A stretch of 24,923 nucleotides of DNA from Firmicutes bacterium UBA5486 (GTDB lineage Bacteria > Bacillota > UBA4882 > UBA10575): assembly GCA_002427045.1 (NCBI GenBank), contig DIPO01000033.1, forward strand, positions 1 through 24,923, given 5' to 3'. Below, in pieces: positions 16,690 to 23,667 of the stretch. The notes beneath the pieces were generated by a model, which searched no databases, was not told the origin of the DNA, and saw nothing but the letters and a program-made list of their open reading frames with translations. The position numbers and the translations under genes are program-made. How positions within the stretch are numbered: the first letter of the stretch is position 1; every line of letters begins with the position of its first letter.

Positions 16690-17817
16690 ATGGCAAAAAG
16701 AGATTATTATGAGGTTTTAGGGGTGCCAAAAGGGGCAAGTGATGAGGAGATTAAAAAAGCCTATCGCCGTTTAGCCCGGAAGTATCACCCTGATGTTAAT
16801 AAAGATGATCCTAATGCCGAAGAAAAATTTAAAGAGATCAATGAGGCCCATGAAATCTTAAGTGACTCACAGAAACGGGCGGCGTATGACCGCTTTGGCC
16901 ATGCTGGGACCGATCCTAATTTTGGAGCGGGGGCCGGCGGTTTTGGGGACTTTAGTTTCGATGGCTTTGGCGATATCTTTGATATGTTCTTTGGTGGCGG
17001 TGGTGGCCGAAGCAGAAAAACTGGCCCGCAGCGGGGAGCAGATCTTCGTTATGACTTACGGATTGAATTTGAGGAGGCTGCTTTTGGCAAAGAGATCGTT
17101 ATAAATATTCCCCGGGCCGAGTTATGCCCGGAATGTCATGGTAATAAAGCCAAACCAGGGACACCGATTAAGACTTGCCCTAATTGTAACGGAACAGGAC
17201 AGGTTCAATTTGTTCAGAATACCGCCTTTGGCCGGTTTTCTTCGGTTAAAACCTGTGAGCAGTGCCGTGGGGAGGGTAAAACCTTTGAGACTCCCTGCCC
17301 AGAATGTGTTGGTCGCGGCCGGGTAAGGCGTACCAGTAAGATTAAGGTTAATATCCCGGCTGGGGTTGATAATGGCTATCGCCTACGGGTAGCTGAAGAA
17401 GGGGAAGCCGGGGAACGGGGTGGCCCAGCCGGAGACTTGTATGTCTACATTACTGTAAAACCACATCCTCACTTCCAAAGGGTAGGCAATGATATTGTCT
17501 TAGAACAAGCAATCAGTTATGCCCAGGCAGTTTTGGGTGGAACTGTAGAAGTCCCTACTCTCGAGGGGAAAGCAGATTTAAAAATACCGGAGGGGACGCA
17601 ACCGGGTACCTTATTTAGAATACGGGGGAAAGGCATCCCTCATCTTCGGGGTTATGGCCGTGGAGATGAGTTGGTCCGTGTTAAGATTGATGTTCCGACT
17701 AGACTCACTCCGGAACAGCGTGAAGCTGTTCAGCAACTGGCGGAAGCATTTGGCGATGAGATTCTCCCACAAGATAAAGGATTCTTTGATAAAGTTAAAG
17801 ATGCCTTTGGAAAATGA
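16690..17817 (+). CDS. dnaJ: molecular chaperone DnaJ (Hsp40)
   Basis: Class I J-protein that stimulates DnaK ATPase and delivers substrates. The 375 residues contain the J domain with HPD at residues 33-35, a Gly/Phe-rich linker (FGAGAGGFGDFSFDGFG), and four zinc-finger repeats starting CPECHGNK, CPNCNGTG, CEQCRGEG and CPECVGRG. The two C-terminal substrate domains follow. The first repeat ends in Asn-Lys instead of the usual x-Gly, a small deviation. ATG 16690 (MAKRDYYEVLG) is chosen over an in-frame GTG at 16672 because the family begins at this residue and GGAAGAG lies suitably upstream. It is the last gene of the operon; a strong terminator follows. The prmA gene often found next is absent. 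Confidence 0.97.
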   Translation: MAKRDYYEVLGVPKGASDEEIKKAYRRLARKYHPDVNKDDPNAEEKFKEINEAHEILSDSQKRAAYDRFGHAGTDPNFGAGAGGFGDFSFDGFGDIFDMFFGGGGGRSRKTGPQRGADLRYDLRIEFEEAAFGKEIVINIPRAELCPECHGNKAKPGTPIKTCPNCNGTGQVQFVQNTAFGRFSSVKTCEQCRGEGKTFETPCPECVGRGRVRRTSKIKVNIPAGVDNGYRLRVAEEGEAGERGGPAGDLYVYITVKPHPHFQRVGNDIVLEQAISYAQAVLGGTVEVPTLEGKADLKIPEGTQPGTLFRIRGKGIPHLRGYGRGDELVRVKIDVPTRLTPEQREAVQQLAEAFGDEILPQDKGFFDKVKDAFGK

Positions 17818-17845
17818 CTCTTCATTTAAAAAATTAGAAATATTT

Positions 17846-17861
17846 GTTTGTATATACAAAC
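17846..17861. repeat. 16-bp perfect palindrome overlapping the dnaJ terminator
   Basis: GTTTGTATATACAAAC reads identically on both strands. It overlaps the first bases of the terminator stem and lies about 90 bases before the ABC-transporter operon. It may be an operator for that operon or an additional hairpin at the end of the heat-shock transcript. Confidence 0.6.
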
Positions 17862-17884
17862 CCGCACATCGTTGCGGGTTTTTT
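17859..17884 (+). terminator. Rho-independent terminator of the hrcA-dnaJ operon
   Basis: AACCCGCA (17859-17866) pairs perfectly with TGCGGGTT (17873-17880) around a CATCGT loop, followed by a run of T residues through 17884. It lies 41 bases past the dnaJ stop. Confidence 0.94.
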
Positions 17885-17950
17885 CATATTTTATGTTATC
17901 GGCTTAATGCCCTAGGCTGAAGAGATAAAGTATAGGAGGTATCGTGGTTA

Positions 17951-18958
17951 ATGAAGAAAACTATTGGGATTCTATGTTGTTTCCTCTTAATAGCAGGCTT
18001 ATCATTTACTCTACCGGGAACAGCTGCTCCGGGGCAAGAAATTAGGATTGCCGGGCAGTTCGGACTAGTCTATGCTCCTTTAATGGTAGCAAAAAAAAGA
18101 GGAATCTTTGAAAAATACGGATTAAAACCGGTATGGAAGGAGTATGGATCCGGAGGCGCTGTCCGCGAGGCTTTAGTTGCCGGAGAGGTTGATGTAGGCT
18201 TTATGGGGATTCCCCCCTTCCTGATTGGCTGGGATAAAGGATGCCAATGGAAGGTAGCCATGGGATTTGTAGTAATCCCGGTGGGGCTTGTGACTTATGA
18301 TCCGGCAATCAAAAGTTTAAAAGATTTCAAACCGGGTGATAAGATTGCAGTTCCTTCCCCGGGAAGTGTTCAACATATACTCCTGGCCATGGCGGCAGAA
18401 GAAGAACTTGGTTCAGCCAATGCCCTTGATAACAATATTGTGGCAATGCCGCACCCGGATGCCGCTGCTGCGCTTATCTCCAAGAAGGGAATCAAGGCCC
18501 ACTTTACTACTCCGCCATATCTATTTGAAGAACTTTCACAGCCCGGATTCCACTTAGTAATAGATGATCTACAGATCTTTGGGCATCCCTTCAGCTTTAA
18601 TGTGGGTGTTGCCAATCAACGGTTTCATGATCAAAAACCTGCTGCTTATAGTAGTTTTGTCAATGCCATAGGCGAAGCCATGGCGTGGATTAATACCAAT
18701 AAGAAGGCAGCAGCTAACCTATTGGCCCCGGAATTTAAACTTTCACCGGAAAAAACCCTGGAGTATCTAACTTGGGAAGGGATGAACTATACGACTGCAC
18801 CATATGGTTTAATGGGTTTTGCGGAATTTATGCAAAAGTCCGGCTATATTAAGAAGGTACCTCGAAGCTTTGAGGAGATTGCTTATGAAAATATTCTTGC
18901 TTTCATTGGAAACCGGGCTGGTGTACCTTCTGAGATCGAAAGCTTACAATACAAATAA
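17951..18958 (+). CDS. ABC transporter substrate-binding protein (NMT1/TauA/SsuA-like)
   Basis: Extracytoplasmic solute-binding protein of the nitrate/sulfonate/taurine/pyrimidine-precursor group. A Sec signal peptide covers about residues 1-25 (basic KK, hydrophobic core, then PGTAAPGQ), and no lipobox precedes a Cys at the cleavage site. The mature chain has the family features YAPLMVAKKRGIFEKYGL, YGSGGAVREALVAGEVDVGFMG and FKPGDKIAVPSPGS, with 335 residues in total, a typical length. The actual substrate cannot be told from sequence. The ATG has an AGGAGG site 10 bases upstream. It heads an operon with a permease and ATPase. Lack of a lipid anchor suggests a soluble periplasmic protein, which would fit a cell with an outer membrane. 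Confidence 0.88.
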   Translation: MKKTIGILCCFLLIAGLSFTLPGTAAPGQEIRIAGQFGLVYAPLMVAKKRGIFEKYGLKPVWKEYGSGGAVREALVAGEVDVGFMGIPPFLIGWDKGCQWKVAMGFVVIPVGLVTYDPAIKSLKDFKPGDKIAVPSPGSVQHILLAMAAEEELGSANALDNNIVAMPHPDAAAALISKKGIKAHFTTPPYLFEELSQPGFHLVIDDLQIFGHPFSFNVGVANQRFHDQKPAAYSSFVNAIGEAMAWINTNKKAAANLLAPEFKLSPEKTLEYLTWEGMNYTTAPYGLMGFAEFMQKSGYIKKVPRSFEEIAYENILAFIGNRAGVPSEIESLQYK

Positions 18959-18990
18959 GATCGCAGATTTGGCAAAGGGAGGGCCCTGTG

Positions 18991-19791
18991 ATGAAACTTA
19001 CCCGGTTTAAAAAAAGCTTAAGGAATAAAACATTAAATCAAGGAATGTTCATTATTGGAATGATGATTCTCTGGGAACTGTTGGCCCGTACCGAATGCTT
19101 TCCCCCTCTGCTTTTCCCCAGTTTAAGTAGTATACTAATCAATCTGGCTACAGAGATTGCAAGCGGTGAAATCCTGGGGATGATCTCCTTCTCGCTTTAC
19201 CTCGTAGGAGTAGGCCTGGGTTTTGCAATCCTTACAGCTGCAGTAATCGCGACTTTGGCAATGATTTCTCAGCTAATCTCCGATTGGGTGCAGGCTTTAA
19301 TGGCAATCCTGCACCCCCTTCCCGGGATTGCAGTTTTGCCCATTATTATTCTTTGGTTAGGGACCGGGCCACAGTCGATTATTGCGGTAATCTGGTTCTC
19401 GGCAGTCTGGCCCTTGATTGCTAATCTTCATACCGGATTACGCTCGGTATCAGCAACTCAAATTGAGGTGGGCAGAAACCTAGGTTTAAAAGGAATTACT
19501 CTAGTCCGTTTTGTACTTTTGCCTGGTGCTTTCCCCTATATTCTGACCGGGATCAGGATTGCCTGGGCCAGGGCCTGGCAGGCTTCAGTAGCGGCGGAAA
19601 TGGTCTTTGGTGCTTCTGGGGGAATAGGAGGATTAGGGTGGTTTATTTATAAAAAACGGTTTTTTATGGAGATCCCCAGCGTGTTTGGGGGAATGTTAGT
19701 AATTATCCTCCTGGGCCTCTTGGTTGAACGTTTCTGCTTTGAATATGTAGAAGTAAGGACCGTCAGGCGTTGGGGAATGACCTCAGAGTAA
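18991..19791 (+). CDS. ABC transporter permease (TauC/SsuC-like)
   Basis: Inner-membrane permease of the binding-protein-dependent transport family, forming the channel for the importer with the flanking genes. About 266 residues with roughly six hydrophobic segments. The ATPase-contact (EAA) loop is seen as EVGRNLGLKGITLVRFVLLPG near residues 160-182, followed by AFPYILTGIRIAWARAWQASV, as in SsuC/TauC/NrtB proteins. ATG 18991 is preferred to the GTG directly before it, with GGGAGGG about 8 bases upstream. It lies 32 bases after the binding-protein gene and 9 bases before the ATPase gene, so all three are co-transcribed. Confidence 0.9.
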   Translation: MKLTRFKKSLRNKTLNQGMFIIGMMILWELLARTECFPPLLFPSLSSILINLATEIASGEILGMISFSLYLVGVGLGFAILTAAVIATLAMISQLISDWVQALMAILHPLPGIAVLPIIILWLGTGPQSIIAVIWFSAVWPLIANLHTGLRSVSATQIEVGRNLGLKGITLVRFVLLPGAFPYILTGIRIAWARAWQASVAAEMVFGASGGIGGLGWFIYKKRFFMEIPSVFGGMLVIILLGLLVERFCFEYVEVRTVRRWGMTSE

Positions 19792-19800
19792 AGGGGGATC

Positions 19801-20649
19801 ATGATGTTTAGCAAAGAGGAATTAGTCATTGACAACCTCGGTAAGATCTATTATGCCGGAGAACAACGGATTAATGCCCTACAGCAGATCGATTTAAAAG
19901 TTAAAACCGGAGAATTTATTAATATTATCGGGCCATCAGGCTGTGGGAAATCTACACTTTTACGGTGTATTGCCGGTTTTGAAAAACCAACAGTCGGCAG
20001 AGTAAAAGTTAGAGGTAGTGAGATTAGTGGCCCCGGGATTGATAGAATGATGGTATTCCAGGATTTTGAACAGTTGTTTCCCTGGTATACTGTCCTAGAA
20101 AATATTATCTTTGCTTTACGGGTGGCCAGAATAAGTATTGATCCTAAAAAAAGAAAAAAAGTTGCCCGTTACTATTTGAAGATGGTAGGCCTTACCCGGT
20201 TTGAGGATTTATATCCCCACCAATTATCAGGTGGTATGAAACAAAGAGTAGCAATTGCCCGCGCACTTTCGGTCCAGCCCCGGATCCTGCTGATGGATGA
20301 ACCTTTTGGGAGCCTGGATGCGATAACCCGCTTCAGCTTACAGAAGGAATTGATTCGAATCTGGAAGGATACCGGGCTTACAATTATCTTTGTAACTCAT
20401 AATATTGAGGAAGCAATTATTCTAGGAGACCGGATTGTTATTCTGGAGGCGAATCCCGGCACAATAATTGAGATTGTTGAAAATACGTTATCCAGGCCCC
20501 GTTCTTTAGAAGCAGTGGAATTTAACCGGATATGGGAGCAGATTCACACTCTTTTAGGCTTTGAAAACCGGGAACAACAAGAGAGCGGGAAAAGTATTAC
20601 CAAGCTTTTTAGAGAAGAAAGAGAACTTTCGTTTCTTCCTCATGCCTAA
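19801..20649 (+). CDS. ABC transporter ATP-binding protein (TauB/SsuB-like)
   Basis: Cytoplasmic ATPase that powers the importer. The 282 residues contain Walker A GPSGCGKST (44-52), the Q-loop MMVFQDFEQLFPW, the signature LSGGMKQ (142-148), Walker B ILLMDE (162-167) with a D-loop GSLD, and the H-loop histidine (TH, residue 200). This is the arrangement in nitrate/sulfonate/taurine transporters. About 40 extra residues follow the core (through SITKLFREERELSFLPHA) and have no assigned role. Two adjacent ATG codons (19801 and 19804) are both served by the AAAGGGGG site overlapping the end of the permease gene; the first is used here. Confidence 0.93.
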   Translation: MMFSKEELVIDNLGKIYYAGEQRINALQQIDLKVKTGEFINIIGPSGCGKSTLLRCIAGFEKPTVGRVKVRGSEISGPGIDRMMVFQDFEQLFPWYTVLENIIFALRVARISIDPKKRKKVARYYLKMVGLTRFEDLYPHQLSGGMKQRVAIARALSVQPRILLMDEPFGSLDAITRFSLQKELIRIWKDTGLTIIFVTHNIEEAIILGDRIVILEANPGTIIEIVENTLSRPRSLEAVEFNRIWEQIHTLLGFENREQQESGKSITKLFREERELSFLPHA

Positions 20650-20689
20650 AATATTTATTTGAACCAATTGTAATTTTTTAATTTAAGAA

Positions 20690-20718
20690 TTCCAACAACC
20701 ATAAATTAGTGTTATAAT
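20690..20718 (+). promoter_or_regulatory. probable promoter for the Smr-domain gene
   Basis: A perfect TATAAT at 20713-20718, with TTCCAA 17 bases upstream at 20690-20695 as a weak -35. The leader before the ATG at 20748 is short and includes AAGGAGAGGGG. Confidence 0.55.
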
Positions 20719-20747
20719 TAAGGCAATAATAAGGAGAGGGGATTGGA

Positions 20748-21161
20748 ATGGAAACCATAGATCTTCACGGGCTGAGCCTGGAAGAAGCAGAAACTCAGTT
20801 GGAACAAAGATTAAGCAGTGCCTATCAGTATGGGGAGAAGATTGTCCGTATTATTCATGGCCAGGGAAAACATAGTGAGTATTTTCCGGTTATTAAATCA
20901 TTTGTCCGACGATGGCTTAAAGAATCTGATTTTTCTAAGGAATATATAGAATCGGTTTTTCGTGGCGAAGATGGTTCTCCTTATACCATGCCCAACCCGG
21001 GAGAAACGGTGGTATTATTTAAAGGTGCAGATCAGAAGGTTGGTTTTGCTGAAGAGATTAGCTGGTGGGAGGAAGAGGAAGAGTGGGATGCACGGAAACA
21101 TGCTAAAGGTAGACGTGCTGACCGCTTACGGGTGGCACGGAGAAGAAATTCGTACCGCTAA
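20748..21161 (+). CDS. small Smr-domain protein
   Basis: A 137-residue protein with an N-terminal Smr (MutS2-related) domain. DLHGLSLEEAE at residues 5-15 and the conserved IIHGQGKHS near residues 44-52 are the two hallmark motifs, seen in MutS2 C-terminal domains and stand-alone proteins with nuclease or RNA-binding activity. The second half departs from the domain: it has an acidic tryptophan-containing stretch (SWWEEEEEW near residue 105) and a very basic Arg/Lys tail. This acidic-then-basic tail suggests nucleic-acid contact but has no known assignment. The ATG has a strong AAGGAGAGGGG site, and a terminator follows the gene. Confidence 0.85.
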   Translation: METIDLHGLSLEEAETQLEQRLSSAYQYGEKIVRIIHGQGKHSEYFPVIKSFVRRWLKESDFSKEYIESVFRGEDGSPYTMPNPGETVVLFKGADQKVGFAEEISWWEEEEEWDARKHAKGRRADRLRVARRRNSYR

Positions 21162-21210
21162 GGTGGCTGCTAATTAGTAGAAAGCAAAAATGTATAAAGC
21201 GAAAAATGAA

Positions 21211-21243
21211 GGCGTTCCGGATTATTCCGGAACGCCTTTTTAA
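21211..21243. terminator. strong Rho-independent terminator, probably bidirectional
   Basis: GGCGTTCCGGA (21211-21221) pairs with TCCGGAACGCC (21226-21236), an 11-bp stem with a TTAT loop, followed by T-rich sequence. On the minus strand it is followed by TTCATTTTT, so it can also serve the converging Spo0E-like gene that ends at 21248. Confidence 0.95.
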
Positions 21244-21247
21244 TTTT

Positions 21248-21424
21248 TTATTTAATCTTTACTGAGGATAAGTTTCTAAGCTGATACTTTCCAATTGCCA
21301 TTTCTAAAACTTGGCTGAAAGCTACTGCTTCTGAAGTAATCTCCTCATTATTCTTTGCCAGGAGTTTCTCCAACCTCAGACTGTTTTCTCTTATTTGTCT
21401 TCTTGTTTCTAATAATGTAAACAT
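21248..21424 (-). CDS. Spo0E-like aspartyl-phosphate phosphatase (small)
   Basis: A 58-residue protein. It begins MFTLLETRRQIRENSLRLEK and carries the hallmark region TSEAVAFSQVLEMAIGKYQ (residues 30-48), matching the SQxLDxxIxxYQ core of the Spo0E family, with Glu in place of the usual Asp at position 41. Family members are short two-helix phosphatases that dephosphorylate Spo0A~P and delay sporulation. The ATG at 21424 is preceded by GGTGAG at proper spacing, and an in-frame stop lies just upstream, which fixes the start. A possible promoter (TTCGAC, 17 bases, TATTAA) is seen further upstream on the minus strand. Recognition rests on the short motif, so it is likely but not certain. Confidence 0.72.
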   Translation of the reverse strand: MFTLLETRRQIRENSLRLEKLLAKNNEEITSEAVAFSQVLEMAIGKYQLRNLSSVKIK

Positions 21425-21764
21425 TAGCTCACCATACTTTTAAGCTTCTTAATAATAATTCGGTATAAATTGTCGAAACTTTAGAACTAATAGTTCTTAT
21501 TCTGTTTTTTTACAGGTTAAATAATTGCATAATTCAATTTGAAAAAGGATGATAAACAAAAAATTAACGGGGGTATAGGTTACTGGGATAAAACTAATAT
21601 ATGGCATAATACGTAATTATCCACAAAAAAGGAAGAAAAGAAGGGTTTACTGTAATGAATATAGAATTAAAAATTATTTAACAATTATACTAAACTGTTG
21701 TTCAGTGACATCTGTTGTCACCATGATATGGTAAAATATTATGTAAAAGGAAAGGAAGATATGA
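21425..21764. other. 340-base intergenic region before the cas operon
   Basis: AT-rich divergent region with no convincing gene. It contains an AGAACT-AAT-AGTTCT palindrome (21483-21497) near the probable Spo0E-like promoter, a stretch with scattered -10-like boxes (for example CATAAT 21605-21610), a minimal 8-codon open frame at 21655-21681 judged meaningless, and the cas6 promoter with its inverted repeats (21705-21742). No CRISPR repeats are seen here. Confidence 0.65.
21705..21742 (+). promoter_or_regulatory. cas operon promoter with overlapping inverted repeats
   Basis: TTGTCA at 21715-21720, a 16-base spacer and TATTAT at 21737-21742, ending 22 bases before the cas6 start. GTGAC (21705-21709) and GTCAC (21717-21721) form a perfect inverted repeat over the -35, and CCAT-GAT-ATGG (21721-21731) fills the spacer. 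Both are plausible binding sites for a regulator of cas expression. Confidence 0.55.
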
Positions 21765-22499
21765 TTGCGGTTTTATGTAGAGCTGATAACCGATCCAAAT
21801 AAAGAACTGATTTTACCTATACAATACAATTACTATATTCAATCTGCGCTTTACAGATCTTTAGATCAAGATTTTGCAAGTTTCCTTCACGAAAAAGGAT
21901 ATGAAAGCGGAGGCAGAAAGTTTAAGCTTTTTACTTTTTCCCGGCTTATGGGCAGGTTTCAAATAAGTAAGGATACAATTGCCTTTAAGCCACCAATAAA
22001 ACTAGTGGTTTCTTCACCGGTAAATGAGTTCTGTCAGTCTTTAGTTAATGGTTTCATTGCTAAAGAAGCCTTTCAACTAGAAAAGAATTACCTTCGGGTA
22101 GAAAGTATTCGTGTAGAGAAACCTGAGGTCAGTGGTGAAACCATAAGGATGAGACTCCTTTCGCCAGTGGTTGCCTATAGTACATTATTAAAACCTGAAG
22201 GGACAAAGTACACCTGCTATTTTCAACCAGGAGAGAGTGAATTTACTCGATTAATCAATGAGAACCTTCGCAATAAATACCAGGCTTTATACAATAAAAA
22301 TGCTCCCGAGGGTGCTGTCGATATTAAACCTTTAAGGCAACCGAGGTTGCATGTGATGCGTTATAAAGGAATTGTAATCAAAGGGTATTCTGCTCCTCTT
22401 ATCATTACTGGACCTAAACCCCTGCTCCAATTAGCTCTAGATGCAGGATTGGGATCGAAGAATAGTATGGGGTTTGGGTGTGGGGAGATAGTTAGATAG
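21765..22499 (+). CDS. cas6: CRISPR pre-crRNA endoribonuclease Cas6
   Basis: Processes CRISPR precursor transcripts within their repeats. The 244 residues show the Cas6 layout: an N-terminal MRFYVEL strand, the segment FASFLHEKGY with His42 as candidate catalytic residue, then FKLFTFSRLMG. The C-terminal glycine-rich loop GLGSKNSMGFGCGEI (near residues 228-242) is the best-known signature of the family. The start is a TTG at 21765 with GGAAAGGAAG upstream; an ATG at 21761 is in another frame. It is the first gene of the cas cluster here, followed by a CARF-domain gene and cas8b, which suggests it serves a type I-B system. Confidence 0.93.
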   Translation: MRFYVELITDPNKELILPIQYNYYIQSALYRSLDQDFASFLHEKGYESGGRKFKLFTFSRLMGRFQISKDTIAFKPPIKLVVSSPVNEFCQSLVNGFIAKEAFQLEKNYLRVESIRVEKPEVSGETIRMRLLSPVVAYSTLLKPEGTKYTCYFQPGESEFTRLINENLRNKYQALYNKNAPEGAVDIKPLRQPRLHVMRYKGIVIKGYSAPLIITGPKPLLQLALDAGLGSKNSMGFGCGEIVR

Positions 22500-22538
22500 T
22501 AGACAACAAGTGAGAAATAAAAAATATGATAAAAGACC

Positions 22539-22599
22539 TTTATTACTAATATACCCCACAGTTATAGTATTTTATTACTAGTTTTACTAGTAATAAAAT
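22539..22599. promoter_or_regulatory. three-site TTTATTACTA operator array with 13-bp palindrome
   Basis: TTTATTACTA occurs at 22539-22548 and 22571-22580 (32 bases apart, about three helical turns) and inverted at 22588-22597. The last two lie within a perfect 13-bp inverted repeat, 22569-22581 with 22587-22599, around a TTTTA loop. A possible promoter for the next gene (TTTACT 22583-22588, 18 bases, AATAAT 22607-22612) overlaps it. The array lies between cas6 and the CARF-HTH gene and could be the latter's own operator. A plain RNA hairpin is the alternative. Confidence 0.55.
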
Positions 22600-22642
22600 C
22601 CCTGGCAATAATGATAGATTATGGATAAACTGAGGTATAAAG

Positions 22643-23541
22643 ATGCAAAAAACACGCATTAAAGAAACCATGGTTGCTACTTTGGGTGTAGAACCACAGG
22701 TAGTTACCATCGCTTTGGACCAGCTTCTGGACTCCAAATACCATATTGGAGAGGTGACCGTGATTTATACCCATGATCCTCAGGTGTTAGAGGCTCTGAA
22801 TATTATCAAACAAGAATTTGCGGTTAACACGTATCCGGGAATATCTTTACGTCCGGTAGTGGTAACCAGCGATACCGGGCCGGTAGCTGATTTTTATGAC
22901 CAGGAAGATCTTAAAGCCCTCATACATACTCTTTACAGCGAGGTGCGTCGGGTGCGTAAAAGCGGCGCACGATTACATTTTAGTCTGGCCGGAGGCAGAA
23001 AAGTCATGAGCATTTTAGGCATGGTTGTTTCCCAGTTGCTTTTTGGTCCAGAAGACAAGGCCTGGTATTTGATTACCGAAGGATGGCAACCGGGCGTCGA
23101 ACGAAAGCTGCATACCACCGTCAAGGATAAGGTCTGGCTTCTGCAGGTTCCAGTGTTGCGTTGGAATGAAGCAGGCACCCTGATGCAGACGGTAGCGGAG
23201 CTAAACAATCCCACCGAAGCGGTGGCCTGGTACGAACGACTGACCCGGAAGGCACAACATAAACGAAAAGCGGAATTCATAAAGCATTGGCTTACCCCAG
23301 CTGAGCGGCAGGTAGCACACCAGGCCTGCCTGGGCTTGAATAATGCTGCTATTGCAGAAGCTTTAAACAAAAAAAACAGACAGTGGCCAACCAACTCGGT
23401 GAAGTATATGAAAAGTTACAGGAGTGGCTGGATTATCCGTCCACAAAGGTGGATCGCAGCATATTGATTGCTGAATTTGCCCCTTATTTCGCCCTGATGG
23501 AGGAAGGTAATTATGAAGATCGTATTAGGAAATATAATTAA
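22643..23541 (+). pseudogene. CARF-domain CRISPR ancillary protein with C-terminal LuxR-like HTH, interrupted by a -1 frame change
   Basis: Residues 1 to about 160 resemble the Csx14/NE0113-type CARF (CRISPR-associated Rossmann fold) group: ATLGVEPQVVTIALDQLL near residue 12 and HFSLAGGRKVMSILGMV at 112-128, the two ligand-loop regions expected to bind cyclic oligoadenylate. A helix-turn-helix of LuxR type begins at LTPAERQVAHQACLGLNN (residue 217) and continues AAIAEALNKK. At an A8 run (23369-23376) the frame then breaks. Read one base back, it continues KKQTVANQLGEVYEKLQEW and on to a stop at 23541, giving about 299 residues. Unshifted, the protein has 274 residues with a meaningless tail from about residue 246. 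The heptamer A_AAA_AAC at 23371-23377 would allow -1 slippage. GC content is well above both neighbours. Whether it is a live frameshift gene, a recent pseudogene or a sequencing error is open. Confidence 0.78.
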
Positions 23542-23594
23542 AAGATCAAAAATAAAAATTATTAACATAAAAGCTTAGGGTATTTTTAATCATT

Positions 23595-23648
23595 GGAGGA
23601 GGAAATGGAGTGATGATAAGAATATGTAGCTTAAAATTTAATAATTGA
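23595..23648 (+). other. strong ribosome binding site with an 11-codon open frame upstream of cas8b
   Basis: GGAGGAGG at 23595-23602 is followed by ATG GAG TGA (23605-23613) and by an overlapping frame from ATG 23613 encoding MIRICSLKFNN with a stop at 23646-23648. It ends 19 bases before the cas8b start. It may be a leader minigene or the decayed start of a lost gene; no function can be assigned. Confidence 0.3.
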
Positions 23649-23667
23649 AGAAAAGGGAGGTGATATT

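Noticed and set aside
21655..21681. 8-codon frame upstream of cas6 that could be a leader peptide
   Set aside because: Very short, poor ribosome binding site, no codon bias or attenuator structure after it.
22933..23394. 153-codon open frame on the minus strand inside the CARF gene
   Set aside because: Cys/Ser-rich antisense translation of a recognisable CARF-HTH protein; likely a by-product of the gene's higher GC content.
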